Of a stretch of 64,000 nucleotides of DNA, positions 31,723 through 42,370 are shown piece after piece; the stretch's first letter is position 1, and each line of letters begins with the position of its first letter. The position numbers and the translations under genes were made by a program. Source of the stretch: Circinella umbellata (lineage: Eukaryota > Mucoromycota > Mucoromycetes > Mucorales > Lichtheimiaceae); contig JAIWNF010000013.1 of NCBI GenBank assembly GCA_025093555.1, positions 1 through 64,000 of the forward strand. The letters run 5' to 3'. The notes beneath the pieces were generated by a model. The model was not told the DNA's origin. It made no database searches and worked only from the letters and a program-made list of their open reading frames with translations.

Positions 31723-33961
31723 ATGGTCAGACAAAACCCTCATAATCGATCTGAGGATCTTGGATTTCCTCTTTACACAACATTCTGTGCTTTGATAGCT
31801 ACTCTTTCGGGTACAAAATATCAATACCAGTTACTAATCACAATGAACAATAGCTTTTACGATTTGACATTAATATTTATCCTTTTTACAATTTTGTATA
31901 TGTTTATTTTCATTAGCTTTTAACGTTGGATGGCATATTAGTAAGTTATCAAATATGTAACTGACTACGTAAAATTTTGTCCGCTCCGCTCAGATATAAG
32001 TTATTATGTTTATTGATCGCCTTATTTATTTATACTTGTAATTATCGCTATAATAATAAATAGGTGTTCCTAACATGCCTCAAACCGTAATTACTAAATG
32101 CTCTGGTGGTACTGAGTATTATAATGGTTTACCCTCTTGCTTGCCTATGAGCGATATTGTTTGGTAAGTATACTATTGTATTTATTAACAAATTATTCGT
32201 TGTCAATGAGCTTTACTAACTATTTATTCTACGATTTATAGGGTAAATATCATCACAATAACCGATTAATTTCTTTTTTTTTCCTGCTAACACTGGTAAT
32301 GTTTGAATATATTGATAGGGTGTCACTGTTGGTGTCTTTGCTCTTGGTGGTCTTGTTGGTAGTTTTCTCACTATTTACTCTAACGTTAAATTTGGTCGCC
32401 GTCATAACATAATGATTTCTTGCGGTTGGTTTATTCTTGGCGGTATTCTTTCTGGTACCGCTGTCCATATCGGCATGGTATGTCATATTCTAAAGGCACT
32501 AACAAAACATATATGATAGACTGGCCCTACTTATACCAGTCAGCAGTATCATCATTGTCATAATTATTAACGTTTTTCTGCTTCGCTTTAAAAATATGAT
32601 GCAGTACTCTCTTGGTCGTGCTTTCGTCGGTATTGGTGCCGGTATGTGCGGTTCCTCCGTTGCTATATATGTTTCGGAAATCTCAACTAAGAAGAGTCGT
32701 GGTGCTCTTGGCACTTTGTTCGAATTCTTCCTTAACGCTGGTGTTCTTTTGACCCAGGCAATTGGTCGTTATTTGTCTTACCCCCCAGTATGGCGTGTGC
32801 TCTGGGCAATTCCTACAATTGTTGCTGCTCTTCAGTTAGTCTTCTTGTTCTTCTTCACTGTAGAATGCCCACGTCGTCTCGCAGCCGATGGAAAAATAGA
32901 CGAAGCACGTGCTGCTCTTCAACGTCTTCGTAAGGGTGCTGATATTGAAGCCGAATTCCAAGTGATTTTGGATGCTCGTCAACATGAAATTGATTCCGGA
33001 ACCAAGAAAATGTCCATCCTCGATATTATCCTCTGCAAGGATAAAAGTGTTACATGGAACACTATCATTGTAGTAGTAATTCAAGCTTCTAATCAAATTG
33101 GTGGTATCGGTCCCATGTCAGGTACATTGGATATTAACATCTTAATTACGGTGCAAAAATTACCATGTATAGCTTTCGACGTTCTTTTTATAAACAAAAG
33201 GTTATGACTAAAAATAGTTTAATGTTATATATTATAGTCTACTCTGTTAATTTTCTTGGTAAAGTCTTTAATGATTTGGAACTTGGTAGCAATATTTCAA
33301 TTTCTATGGCTGCCAGTACCATTGTTGGTACCATCATTGCCCTCGCCTTTATGCACAAGGTTGGTCGCAAAGGTTTTATGGCTATCTCAACCTTCGGTAT
33401 GACTCTCGCTTCCGTCTTTCTTGTAATTGGTTCGAGTGTCGATCCCGGATCACAACGCCTTGCTCCTCTTTCCGTCACCGCTGCTGTATTATTTACTTTT
33501 ACCTACAGTACGGGTTGTGGAGTGGTTCCATGGCTCATTGCTCCCGAACTTCTGCCTCTCTCTGCTCTTCCACCGGGTTCAGCGTAAATATAGATTTTTT
33601 CTTTTTTTTTCTCGTCTTTTTTAATTATTTACCTTTACTTACGCATTATTCTTACAGACTTGGAAATGCTACAAACTGGTTGTTCAATTTTCTCATTAAT
33701 ACTATTTGGCCTTACCAAGATGCCAGTTTGGGTAGCTATAGTTTTACTGTATTCGCTGCCATCAATTTCCTTATCTTCTTGTTTGTAATATTTTGCATGC
33801 CTGAAACCACCGGTAAGGATCTCGATCAAAAAGGCACAAACAATCCCAAGTTAACTGATGAAGAACTTCATGGTACGGGCTACTCGTCCAATGATAGTAA
33901 TGGCTCATTCAATAATGATCACAAAGTTGAGAACGTTCAACATATTGAACAAATTAAATAG
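31723..33961 (+). CDS. MFS sugar (hexose) porter, 512 aa
   Basis: A twelve-helix major-facilitator transporter for a sugar, in the plasma membrane. The model has eight exons: 31723-31810, 31917-31940 (24 nt), 32064-32163, 32242 (1 nt), 32319-32477, 32605-33121, 33238-33583 and 33658-33961; their sum is exactly 513 codons. Motifs: FPLYTTFCALIATLS-AFNVGWHI-SVPNMPQ (TM1), KFGRRH (loop 2-3), GRAFVGIGAGMC and YVSEI (TM4), VECPRRL (in place of PESPR), HKVGRKG, LPLSALPPGSALGNATNW (TM10-11) and MPETTGKDLDQ (PETKG-type). The tail is hydrophilic and Asn/Asp-rich. TM7 has ASNQIGGIG where QQLSGIN is usual, so substrate preference is open. The two tiny exons are inferred from family sequence and frame. 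Confidence 0.85.
31917..31940 (+). other. 24-nt microexon of sugar porter
   Basis: Flanked by CATTAG before and GTAAGT after. Joined phase-1 to both sides it adds AFNVGWHI, which restores the conserved TM1 sequence of sugar porters that is otherwise missing. Confidence 0.8.
32242..32242 (+). other. Putative single-nucleotide exon (G)
   Basis: The sequence TTATAG-G-GTAAAT places an acceptor, one G, and a donor side by side. The upstream intron (32164-32241) has GTAAGT and a TACTAAC branch site; the downstream intron (32243-32318) has GTAAAT and GCTAAC. The single G completes the Trp codon (TG+G) and keeps frame into GVTVGVFALGG. Splicing the two introns as one gives a frameshift and early stop. 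Confidence 0.55.
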
Positions 33962-34550
33962 AAGAGATATGAAAAAAAACAGCAACAGTTTTATCTTTTT
34001 ATCTTTTTTAATTTATATTTTATTTATTATTATTATTTTTTATCTTTATACAACTAGCGTTTCAACTATTGCATGTTGCTTTAAAGAAAAATTACTTTCA
34101 CATCCATTTTTTTCCAACATCTTTTTTTCTTTCTCTCCTTCTTGCCTCCACCACAATTAAGTTTATTGAATAATGGTGGCATCCTTTTTTATTTTGTATA
34201 TTTGATATCACTATTGTACGTATAATAGTTCATTTTTATTTATTCCTGATATTTCCCCTTCTTTCTCTTTAAACGTTTTATTTATAACTCTTCACCTTTT
34301 TATTTCTTTTTATGCCGAATTACTTAACAAGAGAAGAAAAAAAAATAATGGCTTGTAATGCTTATTTTTCCTCTTGATTGTCAATAAATCTTTGACAAGT
34401 CTATTTTTTTTATTAATAATATATTATTTTTATTATTGTTGTTGAGTTTTCAATTGTGATTTCCAACTTTCCTCAAACACACGAAGGATGTATTGTAACG
34501 TAGTATAAAAAATAAAAACATTCTTATACCAACATAATTACCATTATTAT
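33962..34550. other. Spacer downstream of sugar porter
   Basis: T-rich 3' UTR-like sequence with (TTA)n stretches; no gene is seen. Confidence 0.6.
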
Positions 34551-34569
34551 TATTAGTATTAGTATTAGT
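34551..34569. repeat. Left direct repeat flanking LINE fragment
   Basis: TATTAGTATTAGTATTAGT (19 bp) recurs exactly at 35392-35410. It is probably the target-site duplication, but it is itself a (TATTAG)n microsatellite, which weakens the argument. Confidence 0.55.
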
Positions 34570-35391
34570 CCAATGACCAATCGAGAGCGAAGTCGATGCA
34601 TACGATGGCGGTTAGGTTGGCTCCCTGGAGGTCGTCTACATCCTTGTATCAAATGCCATCAAACTACTTTTTCCAAAAAACATGCCATTCAATGCCTTAA
34701 CATGCATAGTCACCTACATATCTCATACTACCAACCTGATCCAGTATCATTTTTTCTAAATCAGCTACCCAAAGGGCAACCAACTTCTTCACCGAAACGA
34801 ATACAGTATTTAACCTCTTACTGGCCAATCCTCTGCTCTATCCTCATGGAACTCGACTCCTACCACCACCCAACCAGCAATCAGCAGCAATACCAAGACC
34901 CAAATCCAGGTGCGGCCCTCATCAAGTGGATTACTCCCCCTGCTCCTCAAGTTACTGAATGACATACTATTAGTTTCCTTGAAACATTACTTTAATTTAT
35001 TTACACCCCTCTCTTTATTTTTTCTTTTTTCTTTTTTCTTTCTTTCTTCTCCATTCTGTTTTACTCCTTTGTTTTTTTTCTCTCTCTTTTTTTTCTTTTT
35101 TTGTCTTTTTCCTCTACCCCTCCTCACAGCTTTAGCAACGACATAAACCCAATGTAATAATTTTCTCAAATCATACTTCCAACAGCACCCCATACTACTT
35201 TCAAAACAGAACGCTTTCTATCTCTATTTTCATAGGCAACTTCTCCTCAATCTCTTACCTTTTTCCCTATTTATTCGCATAGGGTTTTCATTCCCTCTAC
35301 CCCGGCCCACTACCTTGTCTCGACCAAATATGTCCGCCAAGGACGCTGTGCTCAATTTGAGACGTTAAATAAAATAAATCGAATTTAAACG
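34570..35391 (+). mobile_element. 5'-truncated LINE 3' fragment
   Basis: An 822-bp segment between identical 19-bp repeats. It starts with a short open frame (34573-34962) for a retrotransposon C-terminal zinc motif, continues with a long T/C-rich 3' UTR-like tract, and ends A-rich (AAATAAAATAAATCGAATTTAAAC). The layout matches a 5'-truncated LINE. It is a different family from the insertion at 5639-6531, judging by the protein sequence. Confidence 0.65.
34573..34962 (+). pseudogene. LINE ORF C-terminus with CCHC motif
   Basis: A frame of 129 codons. The segment CIRWRLGWLPGGRLHPCIKC followed by KKHAIQC gives a C-x2-C...H-x3-C arrangement and the RWRLGWLP signature that I associate with the extreme C-terminus of L1-like retrotransposon proteins in Mucorales. 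The reverse transcriptase part is missing. The rest (Gln/Pro-rich to PPAPQVTE) has no recognisable domain. It is most likely dead retrotransposon coding sequence, not a host gene. Confidence 0.65.
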
Positions 35392-35410
35392 TATTAGTAT
35401 TAGTATTAGT
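35392..35410. repeat. Right direct repeat flanking LINE fragment
   Basis: Exact copy of the 19-bp sequence at 34551-34569, inside a slightly longer (TATTAG)n tract reaching about 35430. Confidence 0.55.
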
Positions 35411-35472
35411 ATTATTAGTAGTAGTATTGTTGCAGTGTCACAAGTAACCTCATTATGTGATCTTGGCTTACG

Positions 35473-35564
35473 AAATGCCACTTTTCTGGCAAAGGAAAGA
35501 CACATTTGTGGCAAAGCAAAGTCATATTTCTGCCAAACTAATGCCACATTTCCGGCATCGCTAA
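35473..35564. repeat. Four degenerate 22-23-bp repeats with TGCCA...TGGCA symmetry
   Basis: Successive units contain TGCCACTTTTCTGGCA, GACACATTTGTGGCA, GTCATATTTCTGCCA and TGCCACATTTCCGGCA, each a partial palindrome. They are followed by AT-rich sequence to 36563 in which I see no gene. Confidence 0.5.
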
Positions 35565-36563
35565 TAGTATAAATAGCTCAAATTATTTTAAATAAAATCT
35601 TTTAGTCTTTTAACAATTAAATAGTCGACCTTACAATAGTTTTCTTTGAGCATAAAGTCTCAAACTCATAATAAGATTTCTCTTTTGTGGATTCAGCCGT
35701 AATATTCCTGAATATAAAAACTCTTACAACCCATATTTCTATCTATTTCATATAATTTATTATTCAAATACAACAACGTAGAGTGTATTATTTCTTCTTT
35801 ATTTTATATCTTTATACGAAGTGCTTCAACCACACATTGAACGCTTCAGTATGTATTTTTTTATCAGCTATGCATAAATTGTACTTTTGATTCAAAAGTT
35901 GATAGTACTGATTTAAAGAGGTTATATATAACAAAAATAAGGCTTTTGCAATAAAATATAATGGAGTTTTTCCTTTACGTATCGATACCCTATCTGATAT
36001 GGCTTCATTGTCTATATTAAAAAATGAAAATCTATTTTACCCATCTACTATTTGTTCTATGTTGTTTTACTATTATATATATTATTACGTCTTTTTTATA
36101 ATTATTTTCTTTTTGTATTTGATAGTGTTGTATTTAATTTATATCGATTTCACTTTTACTTTATTTAGACCATTTATTCTTTTCTTTTATTGTTTTATTC
36201 TTTACTCATTTTTTCCTATTATTATCTTCTTTCATCGACCGTATTTTTGTGTACCACACAAATCCTTCAAACCTCTGTATCATGTACCTATAATACTTTT
36301 TATTTGGTTCTATTTTTATTTTATTATATATAAGACGACATATAAAATAACCTGCAAATAGTATCACTGTATGCAATAAAAACTTCAATACAATTCTGAA
36401 ACTTAATTGTTATATTCATTCTATATCTCGCAGTATATATTTTTTAAATAAAATGCTAAGCTATATAATAATACTAATGTAAAATACCATTATTGGTTAA
36501 TCTATTAACATATACGTAATAATTATTTGTACTGTCATCACTATTATAGGTGTCATTAAAAAA
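35565..36563. other. AT-rich gap without a gene
   Basis: T-rich tracts dominate 36040-36240. An open frame there (35999-36361) is only Phe/Ile/Tyr-rich from T composition. No supported gene. Confidence 0.6.
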
Positions 36564-37741
36564 TTATCCCCCAATTCTCCCGACAATTGCGGTTCCTTTG
36601 ACAGCCATATTCCCATTCTGATCTGCTACCCATACGTCATATTTTCCTGGTTCATTAGACTTAGCCTTCCCTTGTATCTGGACTGGTTCATTAACAACAA
36701 GCGGGGACTGGCAACGGTAGGATAAAGACTTAATATGTTGTGAATCGTCAATTGTCTTCAAATACTTGTTTAATTCATTTGTCATCAGCATGAACGACAT
36801 TGGTCCATGCACCAAACACCCACGATGATTTTCCACAGTAGTTGAATAGATATGATTATAGTGGATCATATGGGAATTGAAAGTTAGTGCAGAGAATCTG
36901 AACAATAAGATCGGTGAAGGTACCAAGTCCATCGAAAAGTCAGCTCTTGGTAATTCTATCACAAACAAAGAAATAAACAGTAATAGAGAGTTTAATTTTC
37001 TGCTATCTTTAATTCTCATCTTTGCAAACGGAAATTTTTCCTTCGCATAAAAATTACGCCACCTTTTGCCATTGTCTGTTTCGGTTCGGGAATTATTGTT
37101 GATTTGACTGAATCTGATTCCGACTGCGACGGTACAGGAACCACCCTGTCAGTACCTTGTACGTAAACCCAACAACGCGACTCTGTCATAACCCAACCTT
37201 GTTTATTATTGATTTTCTTATCAATCCAAATAAAAACGGAATCACCACGACGCCCGGCCGGTCGAAATTGAATATCACGGACTGAAGATTCCATTTGAGC
37301 TTTATCTCCCACACGCAAAGGATTTTCGGGGTTCCATTCTAGTTCACCTCCTGCCCACATACGATGATGGAATGGAGCTGGCGGCTTCCAATCTTGTTCA
37401 AAACCATCAGGAGATAATTCTTCTTCTATCACGCGTGGTGGGAAATATGCTAAATGCCAAGCAGGTGGTAACGCGGTTCCAGCCAATGGAAGACGAGATC
37501 CTTGATAAATGGGATCGTTCATTGTATTGCCCATAAGATTAAACTGCGATGCCGTGATTACATCTTCTTCGATAAGCTTCTTTTTTGTAATGTTGTCACG
37601 CCACTGCTCTATGCTCATTTTGGTTTCATCTTGTTGTACTTGTTGATGTGCTAAACAAGTAGTCGAAAATAAAGAACGCAGTGTATGTTGAGTGTGGTTA
37701 TGTTGTAGCAATGCTCTAAAAGCATTACGAGAAGGTATCAT
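36564..37741 (-). CDS. HTD2: Mitochondrial HTD2-like 3-hydroxyacyl-thioester dehydratase
   Basis: A hot-dog-fold dehydratase of mitochondrial fatty-acid synthesis or acyl-CoA hydration (fungal HTD2 / mesaconyl-CoA hydratase-like family), 367 aa. Two exons are likely: 37741-37030 and 36955-36564. The Met at 37741 is preferred over one 14 codons upstream because it starts a good mitochondrial presequence (MIPSRNAFRALLQ...RSLFSTTC). Family motifs: PPAPFHHRMWAGGELEWNP-NPLRVGD in the first half, and FRFSALTFNSHMIHYN with HRGCLVHGPMSFMLM in the second. The donor GTTTGC is weak; a donor GTGGCG 43 nt earlier is also in phase but would lose the conserved GVIFMR segment. It is divergent from the 38102 gene, with only about 360 bp between starts. 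Confidence 0.88.
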
Positions 37742-38101
37742 TGTATTCAAATAAAAAGAAAAGGAGAAAGAGAAAAAGTCCAAGGGAGAAGTGTTGAAAA
37801 ACGAACAGTTAATAAAATATCAAAATGCTTTTTCTCACACCCAGAGTTCCTGAATGAAACTATACGGAAAGCGGGAAACAAGATTTTCCGGAGTTTGTGT
37901 TTTTGTTCATTCGGGATTCTAAAAACTAGTTTGGTAATATATGTCGTCACAGTGATGAAACATGAGATTTATGCAGAACAAGTGGAATGATGGGTAATAA
38001 AACAGAAGACTATAAAACCCTTGACGAAAAGTGGGTTCTTCTTTTTCATCGAATCAACACTTTCTTCGTTTCTTTTCATTTACTTTTAAAATAAAAATAT
38101 A
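37742..38101. promoter_or_regulatory. Shared divergent promoter region, HTD2-like and 38102 genes
   Basis: 360 bp separate the two start codons. A TATA-like TATAAAA (38011-38017) lies about 90 bp before the plus-strand start. TTCCTGAATGAAA at about 37848 resembles a heat-shock element (TTC-nn-GAA), which is only a suggestion. Confidence 0.5.
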
Positions 38102-38978
38102 ATGTCATATCCAAATCCTATTATTGGAGAAGAGAACATTAAGGTCGATAAACTTGGAAATAGCAGAGTCGAACAGGACAAGGAGGATCCCGAGGAAATG
38201 ACTCGCCATCAGATGCGCAATGAGCAACGAAGAGCTCAACTAGGCCTTGCAGGTTAATATTATTTATTATTACATACATATCTTTTAAGAAAACTTTCAA
38301 AAAAATATCATAGGAGTAGCAGAAATTAATCATTGTCTTTAAATACGTTTGTAGCATCACCACCTGATCGAAAAAGAGGTCCTGATCGAGGTTTGGAAGA
38401 TAACTGGACAAAATCTCAAGGAAATGATCAAAGCTTTGTGACCCCCGAAGAGAAGGACTTACCTCCTCAAAGTAATCGTCAGAGTGACTTTACCTACAAG
38501 TAAGAATCAAATCAAAATCAGTTTTATTCAAAAAGAGATAATGCTATGAGTATAATAACGTGATTCTGTTTATTCATCACTTTTAGTAATAACGAAAAAA
38601 AGACCCGACAAGGCTGGGGCGATCCTATCGAAGCGCAAACGTAAGTTAATATTATTTTAATTATGTCACGCTAGTCTTATTATGTTCATAATGTACCTCT
38701 GTGTAAGGCAAAATAATAACCTTATTGAGTATAAATGCAGGGCTCATGAAGAATTTGACCCCAATGATCCTGGCTCCGGAGAAAAGCAGAGCGCCACAAC
38801 CACTTCGGCTGATGATGACAATAGTGGTAATTACAAGACTCTCGATGAATATCATCCTAAGAATTTACCTGAAGGACTTGGTCGTATGAAGGCGCGTGCA
38901 CCCAACTCTGTACCTATTGATGCTTCTCAAGAACCTAAAAATGCCACACGTATTCATGAGAGCATGGATACACGATAG
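38102..38978 (+). CDS. Unknown highly hydrophilic protein, 195 aa
   Basis: I do not recognise this protein. Four exons (38102-38252, 38355-38499, 38587-38640, 38741-38978) join in frame. The product has no hydrophobic segment and is rich in Asp, Glu, Lys, Asn, Gln and Pro throughout (for example RHQMRNEQRRAQLGLAG, DRKRGPDRGLEDNW, NLPEGLGRMKARAPNS), so it is probably disordered in solution. Such composition is seen in hydrophilin/LEA-type stress proteins, but no LEA motif is present. A clear TATA box and a divergent arrangement with the HTD2-like gene suggest regulated expression. Function unknown. Confidence 0.75.
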
Positions 38979-41032
38979 AAGAAAAGATTGCATAACGAAA
39001 CAACTACTAACGTTATTTTCTGCTCTATTAAATTCAAAAAAAAAACTCATGTGAAATATAATAAAAGATTGTATATACTGTTCAACCTTCGGTCTATGTT
39101 TTGTTGTTGTTGTTGTTGATAAGAGTACTTATTACTGCTACTAAGGTAACGACAATGTTACAAAAAAGTAAGCAGGACTTTGACCTTTTTTAATTTTATT
39201 CTATCGGTTTGTACTAAGCATAATCACACCCATTATATTACGGAAGCAAAATTGGTGTGACTGAACAATGGTTGTACAATGTGTGATATGTTGGGGGGGG
39301 TTAAAAGAAGCTTTTGTGGTGTCTTTTTCACAGCAACTCTTTTGACAAACAGAAAAAAAAATTAGGAATATTACTAACCAGCCAAAACAGAAAAACAGAA
39401 TGGTTATATATTAGCAATAGCACTAAATTGCGGTACAAATAATTGAAAAAACTAGTTGAAGGGAAAAAGGAGAAAAAATAACATTGAGTTGATAAATGTA
39501 CTACGAAAACGTAGGGTGACCAATTTGGAAAGTTGTTGGTACAAGAGTTGTTTTGGAAGGTATAAATATTTTTAGCTATTATTCTTTTTTCAGTAACTTC
39601 AAAACAATTTTTCAAATTGTTATTATTGTTAGGGAGTATTATCATTTATTTTGATGACAAATAACTGATGACGATACTGACTCATTTACTGAATAATATA
39701 CTGGTAGAGGATGAATTTACTAAAGTAAATTACATGTTTTTTTTTGGAATACATACGCTTTAACGGTTTTCTTTTCGTCATCTATTTATGCATTTGTAAT
39801 TTATATGTGGCATACTATCCTTATAATTACTAGTGGCAGCTGCATGGGCTTGAAAACAGGTTCTCAGTATTGAGCTCTGCCCTTCGCCACGTTTTATAAA
39901 AAGAAAAAAAAAGTTGTTTTTAGCTTTATTATTTTTTGAATACAAAAAAAAACATCGGGTCAATCAATCCATATAAAGTCTAATTTTCGATCACACAAAG
40001 ACCCAACATGACTGACAAACAACTTTTTTTAGATCTCAGCATACCAAAGAAACGGATTTGTATATGTCTAACAATGCATCTCTCCTTTTTAACAACAACT
40101 TTTGATCTTCTTGGCGGATAGTAAGCTGAATAAAAAAAAGAGGCTATTCTTAGCTTGGATAAATAGGAGTTGCTCGATTATTGGCGGGTTGCAATTATCA
40201 CAGCAATAAAAAAAAAGTTGGCAAAAAGAAGGCTAAGCAAAGTTTGGGTTGATTTGATTGCAGCTAAAGGGGCGTTACATTTAGCTAATATTATAAAGGT
40301 GCAGCAAAAAATTACTTTTTACTCTTTTTAGCACCATGTACATATTAGGTCCTGTGGACACGCACGCAACATATTGTATTATGTCCTGTAATGTTTCTTT
40401 GTTATAAATTATTGTAATCATCCAGGAGGGCTGCATGCCCCAATAATTATTTTTATTAGTGATAAACATTAGTGATGTTAACAAGCAGATCCCCCATTTA
40501 AATGCGCGGGAATGAGAAATGGGGATGGCACGAAATGAAAATATATAATAAATTTCATGCTTTTTCTTCGTTCCATATCGAAACAACGATAATTGCAAAT
40601 AATTAAAAAAAAGTATAATAATAAAGGTAATATAATAAGAGAGACTTTCTTTGTAGAACGAGACAAGAAAGGAAAGGTTCATTGGTAAAAACAAATTCGC
40701 GCGGTTCATTTGTTTCTACTATTCTTATCCCTCTAGCAGGTTAATTACGTTATAATTTGGTCCAGAACCCAGTCGTACAAAGAGTATCTAATTTGGACAC
40801 TGGTCCTGTGATTGGCCGATTAATTAATGTCGCTTGATTTATGATCCCGCTTTATTTATTTTCGCCATTTTTATCAATAAGCAATAAAAAACCATAAACG
40901 CGTTAGAGCTTGATATGTAAATGATATTTAAATCGTCCACCCTTGTACATTTCCTTCTCTTTTCCTTTTCCTTCATTCCCCCACACATTTTTCAAAAACC
41001 AACTTCTTTTTTATAATAATAATAGCAATAAT
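38979..41032. other. Intergenic region before the phosphatase gene
   Basis: About 2 kb, AT-rich, with a G run (39293-39300), scattered A runs and a pyrimidine-rich leader just before 41033. No coding structure is seen. Confidence 0.55.
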
Positions 41033-42370
41033 ATGACTGCCCCGCTTGCTACTTCCAGCACGCCAGTTTTAACAAGTCTTTCGTCTCAACAAAGGCCATT
41101 TTCTTTCTCTCCTAGCGCTTCATCCTCCGGATTAGCGAGCCGTCGCCGAAACAACAAAAATCTTTCGCTATGTTTGTCGGACTCAGCGCGTCTTGCATCA
41201 GCTCCCGCAACACCAAATCGTATGCAGTTCGACTTGACACCAAACAAAAGAGCTCCTGAACCACAAGGACCTTATCAGCATGGGCCTTTACGAATTATGC
41301 CACACTTATACCTAGGTGCCGAACACAATGCTTTAGAACTTGATCTTTTACGACGACTCTCCATCAATTGTATGCTCAATGTTGCCGAAGAAGTTGCACA
41401 TCCACAAGAACGACAATTTGTTACTTTCGAAGAAATGTTTGAACGACCACCACCAACGAGCAACAGTGTATCGCCATCGCCATCGCTCTCGCGTGCTTCA
41501 ACTGCGAGCAGCATTGCATCTAGTTTACATACAATTTCACCGCTTGAACAACGTCCATCATCACCAAGATGGTTTGAAAAATACGAAAGCACTACTACAC
41601 TATTATTACCAGGAGCAAAAAAGAAACGGCAAGCATCAGTCTCATCAATTGGTTCAGTCTGCGATTCATACTACACCAATAATAACATTAGCAACATTAA
41701 TACTAATAGCAGTACTATTAGTACCAATATTAGTAATAACAATCGCCTGGCAACATTAAACACATTATGTGAAAAGCAAAATATGGCCTATAAAAAGTTG
41801 CCATGGAAACACAACCAAGACAACCTCGTGGATGAACTAGATGAAGCCATTGCAGCCATTGACAAAGCGCGCGATGCTGGCCATACTATTTTGGTTCACT
41901 GTCAATGTGGTGTAGCTCGATCAGCCACAGTTATAATCGCCTATATAATGAAGACAATGAAGCTTCCGGTGCAAGAAGCATATGATTATGTCAAGGCGCA
42001 GGCGCCTGGCATTAGCCCAAACCTTGCACTCCTTTATCAATTACGCGAATACGAACAGAAATTATCACACCTTAATGAAAGTCTCCGACCTTCTTCTACG
42101 TCTCTCCGCCCATCAAACTTGTGCGACAGATCGTATCACCCTCATCAACCTCAACCGACAACGCCGAAAACTCCTTCATCACCCAAAAATCCATTGTTCC
42201 TCTTTCGAAAATCGTCTCTTAGTCTATCCTGGAAACGTCGTATGGGCAAGTTAAAACAAGATGATAATACAAATGATTTCGAAGGGTGGTGGAGATCAAA
42301 AATGAAACAACAATCTTCAGTTTCAAGTAGTCAAACCAATAACGGAAGCAAAGTATCTTTGCGGTGTTAA
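41033..42370 (+). CDS. Dual-specificity phosphatase (MAPK phosphatase-like), 445 aa
   Basis: A Cys-based phosphatase that likely removes phosphate from Tyr and Thr of MAP kinases; single exon. The start at 41033 is chosen over an upstream frame extension that is T-rich leader. Domain order: disordered Ser-rich N-terminus (1-80); first half of the DSP domain (GPLRIMPHLYLGAEHNAL... MLNVAEEV); a low-complexity insert of about 120 residues; then the general-acid loop LPWKHNQDN and the signature HCQCGVARSA (Cys290, Arg296), followed by AYDYVKAQAPGISPNLALLYQL. The motif set resembles fungal Msg5/Pmp1-type MAPK phosphatases, which act in cell-wall integrity signalling. The basic, Ser-rich C-terminus has no domain. 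Confidence 0.9.
   Translation: MTAPLATSSTPVLTSLSSQQRPFSFSPSASSSGLASRRRNNKNLSLCLSDSARLASAPATPNRMQFDLTPNKRAPEPQGPYQHGPLRIMPHLYLGAEHNALELDLLRRLSINCMLNVAEEVAHPQERQFVTFEEMFERPPPTSNSVSPSPSLSRASTASSIASSLHTISPLEQRPSSPRWFEKYESTTTLLLPGAKKKRQASVSSIGSVCDSYYTNNNISNINTNSSTISTNISNNNRLATLNTLCEKQNMAYKKLPWKHNQDNLVDELDEAIAAIDKARDAGHTILVHCQCGVARSATVIIAYIMKTMKLPVQEAYDYVKAQAPGISPNLALLYQLREYEQKLSHLNESLRPSSTSLRPSNLCDRSYHPHQPQPTTPKTPSSPKNPLFLFRKSSLSLSWKRRMGKLKQDDNTNDFEGWWRSKMKQQSSVSSSQTNNGSKVSLRC

Noticed and set aside
35999..36361. 120-codon hydrophobic open frame
   Set aside because: Phe/Tyr/Ile-rich only because of T-rich DNA; no family features and no conserved pattern.
40943..41032. 30-codon upstream extension of the phosphatase
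   Set aside because: Encodes a Phe/Pro/Ser string from pyrimidine-rich leader DNA; the ATG at 41033 has better context and starts the typical Ser-rich N-terminus.
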